Assembly (NCBI GenBank): GCA_013396635.1
Contig: WBMW01005277.1
Span: 210,694 to 274,693 of the forward strand
Length of the DNA: 64,000 nucleotides
From: Penelope pileata
Lineage: Eukaryota > Chordata > Aves > Galliformes > Cracidae
Direction: 5' to 3'
In this document: piece after piece, positions 11,576-23,005 of the stretch
Layout: each line of letters starts with the position of its first letter
Numbering within the stretch: position 1 is the stretch's first letter
Made by a program: the position numbers and the translations under genes
Notes under the pieces: model-generated
What the model was told of the DNA's origin: nothing
What the model saw: only the letters and a program-made list of their open reading frames with translations
The model's database searches: none

Positions 11576-14500
11576 GCAGGGGCACAAGAGGGGACAGGAT
11601 GGAAATAAGGAACAGTTTCAGCCCCACTTCCCTCCCCATGGGTCTGAGTTGAAGCAGCTGCCACCCCAACCTCAGAAACGCTGTAAGGGAACAATTTGCT
11701 CCTCTGCTGCTGCCCTTGCACATGAACCCAGCCTGGGGTGACTCAAATGCACATCCCATGTGTCCTAGAACATGGGCAGCCACATCTGCATCACCTCATG
11801 GTCCTATCACTGTGCAAAGCGACGGGATGGAAGGGCACGGGATGCTCAGGCATCACTGCATGATGTGCAGTCAGGAGGGGACCTGCCACCACGACCATGG
11901 TTATTGTAGCACACGGGGCAGGAAGGCACCCAAACGCGTGTCCTAATTTCACTTTGGCCAAAAAGAGCCACAGCAACTCTGGCCAACCCTTCGTATCACA
12001 CCATCCGAGTCCCCAGATTTCAGCAAACAGCAGCGATGGTATCGGGGACCCAGCAGCTCTCCCCGCTGTGCGGCTGCTCTGAAGGTCTCAGATGTCAGCA
12101 GTGCAACAGCGTGGACAGCAAAATCCTTCTCCGCAATCACAGCTCAGGGACCTCTGCATCAGAAGCGATTTTTTTGCACGTGGCAAAAAGGTTGGAGCAA
12201 CAACTGCAGTGGTCACCAGTGCCAGAACCTGTGGCACTTTGCAGCCCTTTGGATCCCTCTAGGGCACTCATGCTCCATGACTGTCCCCACTGCTCATGCC
12301 CGCCCTGCAACTCCTCTGCATGAGCCCAAAACCCATCAAGGAGCAGAGCCAGGTGAGAAAACCATGACACTTCCACGGCTGAGGCTGATTTAATGGGAGA
12401 ACATGGTGTTTTCAAAGGGATGCAAGGTAGGATGCTGTGCACTATATCATGTAGGACCCTCAATCCACACCAAACATCCATGGGGACAGTGACACAAAGC
12501 TCCCCAGAAGGACCCGAGCGTGGAGCACGGTTGTACCCATCCCTTATCTGACTCATTTCAGTGTCTCAGGGGAAACCCTGGCATTGATAAACAGCCCTCC
12601 GCTCCCTGCCTCCACATTCGCTAACCGAAATCTGGAGTCTATTTTTAACCCTCCAACACCCACGGTGAGGAGGGAGCCTGCAGCTCCCTGGGCTCGTGCT
12701 GTTGTTTACTGGGGGCGATTTGACTGCGGGTATCGAGCAAAGTGAGACCAAAACAAGAGTGCTGATGTGTCATGCAGGCACTTTCCATGCTCAGTGCCTG
12801 CACCGTGCCCCCGGATGGGGTATGCAAAACCAGAAGGCTCCAATTTTTTATTTTCCAGCACATCCCCAGATGAGAGTGCTGCTTAACCTGCTCGTGGCCA
12901 CTGCTTGCTGCGTGCACACTGCCAGCCCTGAGCACAAGTGAATGGGAAAAAGAACCTCAGGAGGAGATGGGCTTCTCCTACAGCACGGACACCACATCCA
13001 GGCACTCGAACGCAGCAGTTGGTGAAGCTGATGGATGCGTGATATCTTCCCAGGAGCTTTTTGCAAACTCTTTGTGCATGGAGGCAGCGGATGCAGCCTC
13101 TGTGGTCAGGGCAGGACATAGTGTGCTTCATCCAGTTCTGGAGTATCTGAGGGTCAAGTTTTCAGCTTTCCCTCAAGGAAACACCTCCACTCCCAAGCAC
13201 TGCAGGAGAGGTCTGGTTGTAATTCCTGCCCGAACAAAGGCTGCCTTCACCAGCACTGTCCCATCCCCACCACAACACAGTGCCTGATGCTTCCTTCCCA
13301 AAGCCCCCACGCCATCTGCAAGGCTTTTGGTGACCATTGATTTCAGGGTGGTTTTTAATGGCTTTAGGAAAATTGCTTTTGCTCTGCTCACTGCCCATCC
13401 CGCGCTCAGGTGGGAGGCATTGCATTGCCCTTGACCTTCACCCAGCCACGAGCCCCTGCAAACCATTTTCTCTTTGATTTTAGTGATGGGAAGCATCTGC
13501 CTTTGCTTTGCTTAGAGGCTCATGCAAACTTTCTGCCTTCTCCCTTGCCACTTGCTCAAAGCTCTACGTTGCCTCCCACCGAAGCTCTGCAGCCCGAAGC
13601 AGAAAGCTCAGCAGCCCAGAAATAACTCAGAAGATGTAAATCCATCTCTCAGCCCCGGGGATGGGTCTCCATTTCCCCATTGGAGAGGGGAGGCCATGCA
13701 ATGGGGCCATGTCACGTGCCTGTCCCCGAGCTGCCGGTCCCACTCTGGCTCTTCCTGCTCCACCGCAGAGCTGTGAAGGTTTTACAAACCTTCATTTCCT
13801 GACACACATGGGCTGAGGGCAAGGGGTCGTGTTTTGGACAACCTGGTTTTTCCATGGCAACTGGTAGTGATGTCACCGACGTGCAGTGATCAGAAGGGGC
13901 CTGGGGAATGGAGAGCTCTCCAGGAACCGGGTAGGAGGTGGGGCTGGGATGGTGCCCAGGGGTGGGGGAGCATCTGCCCTCCTCCCCATCCCTCTGTGCA
14001 CCCCTGTCCTCCATTGCACAAAGCATCCAACCCTCTCCCCTGCACGGGCATTTGCAGGATGTATCCATCCCGTGGCTCTGAGCTCTCATCCCCTTTGTTC
14101 CTCCAGGCATTCTCCTTCTCATCACCAATTTCCCTGCAAAGGGAGCCCCTTTACAACAACCATTAAAATCTCCCGTGGACGAGTACGTGTGGCACTGACA
14201 ACCAGCATCAGTTTGAATGGTCCTGTGCAGTAGTGTCCGTCTGTCTGCCTGTCCATCCACCTGTCCCTGGAGGCATCTGACACCACAGCACTTTGCCTCC
14301 AGGCACAGTGCTGCAGCAAAGCATTATTTGGGTCAGCTCTGAGACGTCACCAGGACACGGGCAGCAAAACCACCCCCCGTGTACAGAGCTGCTAAGGAAC
14401 CCCCGTTCCACTCCCTGAGGACAGCCTCAGGACCTCTTTTCCACCTCAGAAACACCTCTCCAGGTGGGAAACATCATCAGCTCCAACCCCATCCCTGCTG

Positions 14501-15495
14501 CTTTATGGACTGACCTGGGCACACAGCTGTACCAAGAGGGAGCAAAGCCAACGGAGTGTTGGGGAGATGGGAAACAAGCTGCTGGTGCTTGGGAAGTGGG
14601 CACAGACCCTCAGCAGTGCTCTCCCACAGATTTAAGTGGTAATCAGTAATAGAATTCACTTGCTGCATCCTCATGGAGCAGTGCTCTGCCTGAAAGTCCC
14701 AACAAGAAAACAAGCCAGCAAATAGGGAAGGTTTTGTCCAGCTCCCTGCTTTATCTCTCCACGTGACAGCGAGTGGTTTAAGTGGCCTGGGAAAAATGTA
14801 CCCTCCTCAGCAGCAAATAGCATCCAGAAGAACCCATGTGCATCAAGAAAACAGCAGTCAGAGGTGAACTGGATGCTTGTAGACAGGGATCTGCGCTGAG
14901 CAAGTCCACGAAGGCAGAGGGATGCACTCATGGTGGTAGCACAGAGCTGATATCAAACACCATCAAAACAGTGATGCTGTTTCCTTTGCTGGAATCTCAC
15001 TGGGAGATTTCAGCCAAAATTAAACGGCATCGGCGGTGCGCTCAGACCCTGCAGGGACCCAACAGCACTGGCTCCACTCACAGAACAGGGAAAGAGAAAA
15101 CAAAACAACCCCACGAGAGAGCTCCCAAAAACGTTGCACGAAAAGTGAACACTCAGCAGAGCGATGTTTCCTGCGCAGTGAGAGTTGGCCGGCGAGTGAA
15201 CAGGAAATCACTGCTTCCTGCCTGCAGAGGAAGCGCCTATCTAATGCCTGTGATCAAAAACAAACATCGCTTCAATTAAACAAACAAAGGACCCAAAAAC
15301 TTCAACAGCTCGCAGCCTGGGTCAGCTCCAGGGGTAGGGGGAAAGCGGCCAAAAATAAGGAGCTTGTAACCTTGAGAAGGGCCCTCGTCCTCTTCCTTGC
15401 ACAGTGACGTTGCTGCAGTGTTTGCGGGAGACAGTGGGGGTTTGGTGACCTCATGGCCACGTCCATGGGGTTGCTGCCACCCCAGAAGCAGGGAG
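11576..15495. other. No gene recognised (intergenic)
   Basis: Unique GC-rich sequence with only short overlapping open frames. No exon, RNA gene or transposon is recognised. Confidence 0.5.
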
Positions 15496-15499
15496 GGGA

Positions 15500-16410
15500 C
15501 AGACATGACCTCCAGTGATGTTCCCAGTGCTGGGGTTTGGTGAAGTGTTGATCAGATCCCTCTCAGCCTTCTCCTCTCCACCTGAACAGCCCCGGGACTC
15601 ACAGCTTTCACCACGAGGAGATGCTCCAGGCCCCCCCATCTCTGTCCCCTCCCTGGCACTCTCCCCACCAGTTCCCATCTGCCTGGAACTGGGGAGCCCA
15701 GTGCTGGGCCCGGGGCTCCATGTGGGGCCTCCCCAGGGCAGAGCAGAGGGGAGGAGCCCCTCCCTGGACCACCAGCCCCCTCTGTGCTGTGCCCCACAGG
15801 GTCCTATTGGCCTTCTTGGCCACCACTGCCAGCCCTGGGTCTAGATGTGGTCAACCGTTGGTCAACCATTGGTCAACTGGTGGTCAGCCATTGGTCAACA
15901 TGTGGTCAACCATTGGTCAACGCGTGGTCAACCATTGGTCAACTGGTGGTCAGCCATTGGTGGATTGTTGGTCAACATGTGGTCAACCATTGGTCAACAT
16001 GTGGTCAACTACTGGTCAACCATTGGTCAACCAGGACCCTCAGGTCCTTCTCTGCAGAAGGACCTCTCCTCCTTTCCAGTAGCTCAGCTCCCAACCTGTT
16101 CTGATGTGTGTGGTTATTCCTCCACAGGAACCCTACAGGTCCTTGCAGGACCCCACACTTGCCCTTGTTGAACCTCTTTGGGTTCCTCTCCACCCAGCTC
16201 TCAGCCTGCCCTGGTCTCGTTCAATGGCAGCACAGCTTCTGGTGTTTCAGTCACTCCTCCCAGCTTTGTACCATCAGCAAACTCACTGAGGGTGCACTCT
16301 AGCCCTCGATCCAGGTCATTGATGAAGATGTCAAATGGTCCTGGGGCTGTTGAAATCACAAAGCCAGAGAAGGATGAGGATTTGGTCACCCTTGTTCTGC
16401 CCAAGAGCTG
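15500..16410 (-). mobile_element. CR1 LINE, reverse-transcriptase C-terminal fragment (degenerate)
   Basis: Read on the minus strand from about 16,410 to 15,500, broken frames give recognisable CR1 ORF2 blocks in order: FINDLDRGLECTLSEFADG-TKLGG, then a KRFNKGKC block, then AEKDLRVLVD. An internal minisatellite follows, then VAKKANR, a PHME-RAQHWAPQF block and ERRRLRG. The active-site FADD is read as FADG, and there are frameshifts and stops, so the copy is dead. It is 5'-truncated and lacks a clear 3' tail. What is known of the family: CR1 is the dominant LINE of birds. The orientation and blocks are seen directly. Confidence 0.88.
15846..16036. repeat. 11-bp minisatellite inside the CR1 reverse-transcriptase fragment
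   Basis: About 17 copies of TGGTCAACCAT and variants (TGGTCAACATG, TGGTCAACTGG, TGGTCAGCCAT) lie between the CR1 blocks ending LVD and beginning VAKKAN. The array sits where a normal CR1 has a short linker of around ten residues. Three units make 33 bp, so no frame is closed by the array. Confidence 0.92.
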
Positions 16411-17316
16411 CTTGGGTGCCTGCGGCTCTGCTGGCTTTCAGCCATCTCCCTGTGTTTGGTCTCTCTGCCTGGTCTTGGTTTTGTTTTGAGATTTAGTTTC
16501 GTCTATAGAAATATCCCTTCCAAACCGCTGCAGATTGTTTTATTTTAACGCAGAATCCCTTGTCTGAAATATAATGAATTCGGGCTATGGGAATAGGAAT
16601 CCTTTCTTCTTGCATCTGAACAGAGCAGGACTTACAGCCCCTGGGCTATAAATCAATCCTGGGAGCAGCACGATCGTGAGCCTCTCCTCATCTCAGGGCT
16701 GGAGGATGCTGAGGGCTGTGCAGTGCCCAGGGACCTCGTGCTGTTTTTCCAGCTTGCTGCAAACTTTTTGGTTTTGGACAAATCCCAACCAGGAGAGATT
16801 GATGCGAGGAGTCAGCAGGATCCAGCAGGATCCAGGTGCTGCCTGGCCCCACGTGCATCGCCGGCCGTGCTGGGGAGTCGATCTGCTGCAGCATTCATCC
16901 CCTGAGTTATGGATTCTGGGTCTGACCGAATGCTGTGCGCGTGCCGTTTCCCTGATTTAAAGCACAGGCACAAAGAGGTGGAGGAGGTGGTTTTGCTTTG
17001 AACCCAAAGCAAAGAATGGGCTTTTTCCAGCCCTGGCTGAGCCCAGAGCTCCAGCATTGCTCCTTCTGCACACATCCGAGGCTCTGAACCGTCCCAGCTG
17101 GAAAAGCCCCTCTCTCCCAGCACAAAACTGAGCAGATAGAAATGAAACAAAGAGGCTGGAGCTGTCACAGGACAGCATGTGTGAAAGGCAGTGCTTCTCT
17201 GCATCGCCCACTGCACGAGCAGGTGAGAAATATGGCTCAGGAGCAAAGGAGGGCACACAGCAAACAGGGCAAATGGCTGATCCATGGGAACAGGGAGAGG
17301 ACATGGGCACACCAGG
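16411..17316. other. No gene recognised
   Basis: Unique intergenic sequence with no exon or transposon recognised. Confidence 0.5.
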
Positions 17317-17460
17317 TCATCGCCTTGCATCCCACAACCTGCATCCCTCTGCCTTGCATCCCACCACCTTGAATTCCATCATCTTGCATCCCATCACTTT
17401 GCATCCCATTATCTTGCATCCCATCACTTCCCATCCCACCACCTTGCATCCCAACACATT
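17317..17460. repeat. 15-bp pyrimidine-rich minisatellite
   Basis: About nine copies of a TTGCATCCCATCACC-like unit with one- or two-base length variants. The minus-strand Met/Gly/Cys-rich frame over it is a repeat artefact. Confidence 0.85.
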
Positions 17461-19590
17461 CTCCTTGCTGTGGGTTTGCACGAGCACTGCAAGGCTCGCG
17501 ATGGGTTTTGCAGACCCAAACACATCCACCAGGCACAGCACAGAGCAGGACGCAGCGGGTTTCTCCTCGGTGCATTTTGCACTCAAGAGATGCTAAATCA
17601 GAGACCACCAGATCCGACCACGGACTAATGGAAAAACTATTCCAGAGTCACCGATAGCCCCACAACAGACTGCAAATATCAAGGATAGGGGAACGTGCGT
17701 TCCTCCTGTGTGGCCACCACACAAAAGCTGTTATTCAGCATTTTGCTGGGTGATATTAAAACCATCAGGTGCAGCCATCACGAACACGCTAAGTGCTTGC
17801 AGCTCAGGCAAGGCTTTCTGCTTTGTGCACCTGGTTTGCTAAAACAAAATGTTTACCCATTTCCTGCTCGCTGATTTTATTTGTTTTAGAAATAAAACTT
17901 CCCAACTAATCACACCCAGTTAATATGTATTTAGAGTGCATCTTCCTGCCAGTGCCTACACAACGCAAGGCTGCATGCAGGAGGACCAGCATCCGGATGC
18001 TTGCATTGAAAGCTCCCATCTGAGTCCTTTAAGCAATGTCTGCTCCTTCCTAACGCAGAACTGCAGGCTCAGGCTCGCGGGTGAAAGGATTGCTGATGCT
18101 GTTCCATCCCTGGCTGGAAAATCCATGCAACATCCCTGGAAAGTTGATGGCTCCGATGGAAATGCTGGCCAATTTCCTCATTGTGCAGGTGCCAAGAGCA
18201 GAGATGAGCTCCTGGAGGCTGCTCCAGAGGGGACTGTGGGCACAGAGCTGGGGAAGACTTTCAGTGGCAGAAGGAGCAGTGAAGCTCTCAGCTCCTCCCG
18301 AAAATCAAGAAAACATAGTTATGCCTCTGGAAATCTCCCTTAAATCCAAAGGCTGCATCTCCATTTGTACGAACACGTCAGCTCCTGCTGGAAAAACGCC
18401 CGTCCCAGGCAGCAGCTCAGCAGCTCTGGGGGTTTCCTCCTGCTGCAGCCCTGGGTTCTGCTCAGTGTCAGGGCTGGGGATGCTCATCACATCTCCCCTG
18501 TTCTACTGCTTTAAAGCCCAATTTTATTCAAATTTTTATCCACATTTTTGTCTCTTTTTATCCTAAATCCATGGGATTTAGGTCTCCCTTTTGTTGATGG
18601 GCCCTGGCCCTCCCTGGAATGCAGTAACCCTACCCTGAGCATTCAGCACCCATTCCCAGCACCCACTCCTGAGCCCCTCTCCCTGCAGCTCCCAGCCCAT
18701 TTTCAGAGACACCGTGGCATTACCCAAAGCTGCACTGAGCAGAAATCCCCAGGAGCAAATGCCACAAACACAGCTGGGATGGAGGGAAAACACCCGGCAT
18801 TGCACCAGACCAAGAAATGTGATTTTAAGGAGAGAAAAGCTCGACATGCATTTATTCTACTCTGATGCTCTGCATTGCACACCGCATGATTTTTGCACAA
18901 GCCTCAGGTCCTGCAGGTCTCCAGGAGAACCCCATGGTTTAGGGTTGCATAGAACAGAACACGCTGCACTTCTGGGATGCAGAATCCCAGACAGTGATGC
19001 CTTAACAAGAATTCAAGTTTCTTTCACGCCTTGGGTGACCATTCCTGGTCCTAACACCCAGAACCATGCTTGGTTTTTCCCAGTTGCCAGCACCAGCACC
19101 AGCAGCAGGAGGTTCCTCCCATTGCCTGCTCAGGGCACTGCTTCCCTTCTCCCCACTGCAAACAGACCTTGCACACACACCAAGCAGCACTAGCATCCCT
19201 TCTTTTCCCAAATAATTCACCTCCCATGAGATCAAGGCCCACTAAAGGGGCAGAGCTGCCCACAGACCCCCCTGGGCTGCATGGGAGCAGTGGGGCACAC
19301 CCTCCTCCCTGCCTGGAGCCACTTTCCTGGCACAGATGCAGCCTTCAGCACCTGACCCACTTCTGCTCGACTCAGCTGCGCTCCTCCAGCGTTTTTTAGC
19401 ACAAAATCACATCGTTGCACATGCCCAGGTCCACCCTCTTAACCCACGTCCCCCTCCATTGGTGTTTTTCCCTGTTTCCCCATTTTCCATATGGAAATCA
19501 TCAGCTGCTCCCAAAGCCCCCACCGGGAGGGTTCGACTTCTCCGGATCAGGAGCACAACCACAGATCCCTGTAGCTGGGCTGAGCGGTTG
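17461..19590. other. No gene recognised
   Basis: Unique intergenic sequence. The AT-richer stretch at 17,830-17,935 has no motif I recognise. No exon is supported. Confidence 0.5.
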
Positions 19591-19595
19591 CCAAA

Positions 19596-19745
19596 GGAGC
19601 CTCCTCCTCATCTTCATCCTCATCCTCCTCATCATCCTCCTCCACTTCCTCCTTGTCCTCCTCGCTTTCTCTCTTTCCCCTCCTCTTCATCCTCCTCCTC
19701 TCTTTCTCTCCTCCTCCTCCTCTTAATCTTCCTCCTCCTCCAAGC
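19596..19745. repeat. Polypyrimidine tract (CCT/CTT/CAT)n
   Basis: About 150 bp are almost entirely C and T on the plus strand (CCTCCTCCTCATCTTCATCC and similar). The opposite strand therefore reads as Glu/Asp-rich in one frame, which should not be mistaken for an acidic protein. Long mirror-like purine-pyrimidine tracts of this kind can form triplex DNA. Confidence 0.9.
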
Positions 19746-20890
19746 CACTCTCCAGACCCCTTCTCTTGGATGGATTCCCTCCGGCCATGGGATGCAGGAG
19801 ACCAAGAAAGCCCCTGGAACCCATCCCCACAGCACTTCTCCCAAACTTTCCCTCCTTGCAGCAATTTGGGACCCACCTGCACCAGAGCTCTGTGGGCTCC
19901 TCTGAGGCTCAGCCTTTGGGCAATGCTTTCAGGGCTCTGTTCCATGCCCCATCCCTCAGACATCCGACAGAATTTCCCAGCTGAAGATGCTATTTCCTAC
20001 AAATCTGACTTCAGCACAGCACAGCAGATACAGGAGATGGAGACGGGGAGGAAAATCCCTGTGCACTGCTCCAACATCAGCATCATTTGCACTGGGTTTA
20101 GCTGCGTGCTCCCATCTCCTCAAGCTTCTGCTCATTCTGCTTTATGGGATTTACGACATTTCTCTGAAGGATGCAGCATTTCCCATGCACACCTGGCAAT
20201 GCTGCCCTCACCCATTTGTTCTGCAAGTTCCTGCACTGCTGCACAGCCCATGTGTGTCACCTGTACTCATTCTGCACATTGCACTTCCCAATTGCCCTCA
20301 GTGACACGAATGTAGGGAACACATTGCAACTACAGGGGAGCAGAGGAGCAGTGACCAGGGTTGCTCCGACCTCAGCCATCCTCTGGAGTCGCAGACTCTG
20401 TTCCTTTGTTCTCATTGCACTCAAAGCAAAATAACAGATGAGAAGTTTGCATAATGACAAAGAGGAGCTGCCAGGACGGGGAGCACAGAGATGCACACCA
20501 GAGCCCAGAGACTGCAAGCACCAAAAAGGAAAATGTCCTGAGATGGTGGGGCTGTTTGCCAGAGGGGAGCACCAGGAGCAGGGATGGTTCACATTGAACA
20601 GAGCAACATCCTGGGGAGCTCAGGCCTGGGGAGCTGCTCTGGAGGAGCTGCAGGTTTGCAAGGTGTATTCTTGCAGTGTGCAATCCCTTGCATGGTCATA
20701 AAGGTGTATCTGGAGCAGGGTTTGGGGTCTGCCATGGTCTCCTCTGTGAATCATTTTCCTGGGAGAGTGAGATAGGAGCCTGCACTGCAACACTGCAGCC
20801 CCACCACTTACCCTGAATTCACTTAATTAACAAAAACTACATTCTGAGATGTCCTCGATTTTTGTACAGCAAACAGCACAAAGAGATCCC
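19746..20890. other. No gene recognised
   Basis: Unique intergenic sequence between two repeat blocks. No exon, RNA gene or transposon is supported. Confidence 0.5.
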
Positions 20891-20892
20891 TT

Positions 20893-21150
20893 GGGCAGAG
20901 CCACGCTGCAGCCCCACAGCACCAGTGCTCTGCACGAAGCATCCCCCCACGGCCCATCATCATTCCCCTGCATGGAGCTGCTCCCCATGGCCCCATGTCA
21001 CCAGTTCTGTGCACGGGGCATCTCCCCATGGCCTCACAGCACCAATCCCCTGCACGGGGCATCGCCTCATGGCCCAACATCACCATTCCTCTGCACGGAG
21101 CAGCTCCCCACGGCCCCATGTCACTGGTCCCTGCACGGGGCAACTCCCGG
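20893..21150. repeat. Minisatellite, 41-bp unit, about 6 copies
   Basis: GCACGG/GCATGG recurs at 20932, 20970, 21011, 21052, 21093 and 21133, with periods of 38, 41, 41, 41 and 40. Units alternate CTCCCCATGGCCCCA and CACCA.T.CTCTGCACGG words. Confidence 0.9.
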
Positions 21151-21439
21151 TGCTCCATCCATCTCATGCTTTGCCACTTAAAAGAAACTTCTGCCTGCTG
21201 AAGGCAGAGCAGGAGCAGTGAGGGCAGCAGCAGGAGGGGCTGCAGCATCCACACTGGGCAGCCCCCACCTCCCAAACCACCCAGCATCATCCTCCTGCAG
21301 CACAGCTCCCAGCACACGATTGCATCACTTTTGTTTTTCTTTGAGGGATGGATTCCTCCCATCTCGCTGAGCGGCCCTTGCCCGGGGGCACACAGCTGGG
21401 CCAGGTGACACAGATGACAAAGGTGACAAAGCCACCCAC

Positions 21440-21988
21440 AGCGATGGAGATAGCATGATGGGGAGAGTGCAATGGGGACAGCATAATGGGGTTGGCACAA
21501 TGGGGACAGCACAATGGGGACAGCACAGTGGGGACAATATGATGAGGACAGTGCAATGAGTAGAACACAGTGGGGACAGCACAATGGGGACAGTGCAATA
21601 GGGGTGGTGTAATGGGGATGGCACAAAGGGGCACAGCACAATGGGGAGAGGGCAATGGGGACAGCACAACGGGGACAGCACGATGGGGCATAGCACGATG
21701 GGGACAGCACAACGGGGACGGCACAGTGGGGATGGCACAGTGGGGACAACATGATGGGGACAGTGCAATGAGTAAAATACAATGGGGACAGCGCAATGGG
21801 GATGGCACAATGGGGCACAGCGTGATGGGGACAGAGCAGTGGGGACAGCGGAGTGAGCACAGAGCAATGGGGACAGCGCAACGTGGACAACACAGTGGGG
21901 CACGGCACAATGGGGGCAACACAATAGGGACAGTGCAATGGGGACAACACAATGGGGCACAGCACAGTGGGGACAGCACTGGCACCTC
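21440..21988. repeat. Minisatellite, 14-bp unit, more than 30 copies
   Basis: The unit TGGGGACAGCACAA repeats head to tail with variants (TGGGGATGGCACAA, TGGGGACAGTGCAA, TGGGGCACAGCACAA). Because 14 bp is not a multiple of three and the unit has no stop on the minus strand, a 380-codon frame (20,823-21,965) and others stay open across it as Cys/Pro/His-rich repeats. I treat these as artefacts. Confidence 0.93.
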
Positions 21989-21989
21989 C

Positions 21990-22020
21990 TTGGGTTGGGT
22001 TGGGTTGGGTTGGGTTGGGG
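21990..22020. repeat. (TTGGG)6 simple repeat
   Basis: Six head-to-tail TTGGG pentamers directly follow the 14-bp array. It resembles G-rich telomere-type DNA but lacks the A of TTAGGG, so it is not an interstitial telomere. Confidence 0.9.
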
Positions 22021-22448
22021 GAGCTGGGGCACCCGCAGCATCACACACCCCATGGGAACAGCAGAGCCCCCCAGGGGTACTCACCCCGACTTTGTCCTTG
22101 CATCCAGAGGAGTTAAAGCCCGTGGAGATGAGGTCGCATTGTTCGAGATGCGCTCGGGGGGAGGCAACTGCGTTCTTTATATCTCAAAGATTCACTAAAG
22201 TTCAGGAAGAGAGAGGAACGAGAGGGGAAGGCGAAAGGGGAGGGACTGAGCGGAGGGCCCAGAGGCCGTATAGAATGACAATGGAAGGAAATGCTTTATC
22301 AAACCTAGAAAGCCAACCCTGTCCTGGGAACACAGGGGGAGAAAAAAAATGAGAAGAAAAGGGAGTTTGGCCGCGGCGGTTCCTTGCAGCCCTCCTCCCC
22401 CAGCCCCTTGCTGCAAACACAATGCGGCTGAACGCGTCCGGCTCACTG
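22021..22448. other. No gene recognised
   Basis: Unique sequence between the TTGGG repeat and the T/A-tract hairpin. No exon is supported. Confidence 0.5.
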
Positions 22449-22512
22449 TTTTTTTTTTTTTTTTCATTAAACAGAAAGAATTTTCAGTTCTTTCAAAAAA
22501 AAAAAAAAAAAA
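22449..22512. repeat. T16/A18 inverted repeat with internal hairpin
   Basis: A run of 16 T (22,449-22,464) and a run of 18 A (22,495-22,512) flank GAAAGAA (22,474-22,480), a 7-base loop and its perfect complement TTCTTTC (22,488-22,494). The whole can fold as a long AT hairpin. Confidence 0.85.
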
Positions 22513-22955
22513 TCCAACAACCAAACCCTGCCCGGGAATGGGAATGTGACGCTCTTCCCCCTCCCCCGGCTGCAGCCTTCCAAGTTTCTATGAGTCAAAC
22601 GTTTGCAATGTGTTACCGAAATGTTACCAAGCTGGAATGCAGCATCCCAGAGGGTTTAGCTCATTAAACTTTTGTTTGTGGGCCGGGAGAAAGTGTCACC
22701 GGCAGAGAACGGGGTCCTTCGTCCTTTTATTTTTCCCATCTGGGGGCACTCGGTGAGGGGGCATGGACCCAACGCTCCCATCCCAATGGCACCACCAAGG
22801 GAGAGCCCAAGGGGAACGGTGAATCCCATGCAGCAGGTGGGAAACGGAGGGGAATTGAATGGTGCAGACATCCCACAGCCCAGAGCTGAGCTGCCAAAGC
22901 CCTCCAGGCAGATTTTGGGTCGGCAAAGCATCGTTCCTCACCCCACAGCCTTTGG
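22513..22955. other. No gene recognised
   Basis: Unique intergenic sequence. No exon or RNA gene is supported. Confidence 0.5.
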
Positions 22956-22957
22956 AT

Positions 22958-23005
22958 TCATCGTAGAATCAATGGGTTGGGTTGGATGGGACCTTCATCC
23001 CAAAA
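22958..23005 (-). mobile_element. Short CR1 3'-tail remnant
   Basis: TCGTAGAATCAATGGGTTGG followed by GTTGGATGGGACCTTCATCCCA resembles the reverse complement of the CR1 3' end. Only about 50 bp are recognisable. Confidence 0.45.

Noticed and set aside
19547..19963. Glu/Asp-rich acidic protein on the minus strand
   Set aside because: Direct translation of the polypyrimidine tract; no conserved flanks.
20823..21965. 380-codon minus-strand frame with Cys-Pro-His repeats
   Set aside because: Produced by the 14-bp and 41-bp minisatellites; unit length is not a multiple of three, so all frames stay open.
21990..22020. Interstitial telomere
   Set aside because: Unit is TTGGG, not TTAGGG, and only six copies.
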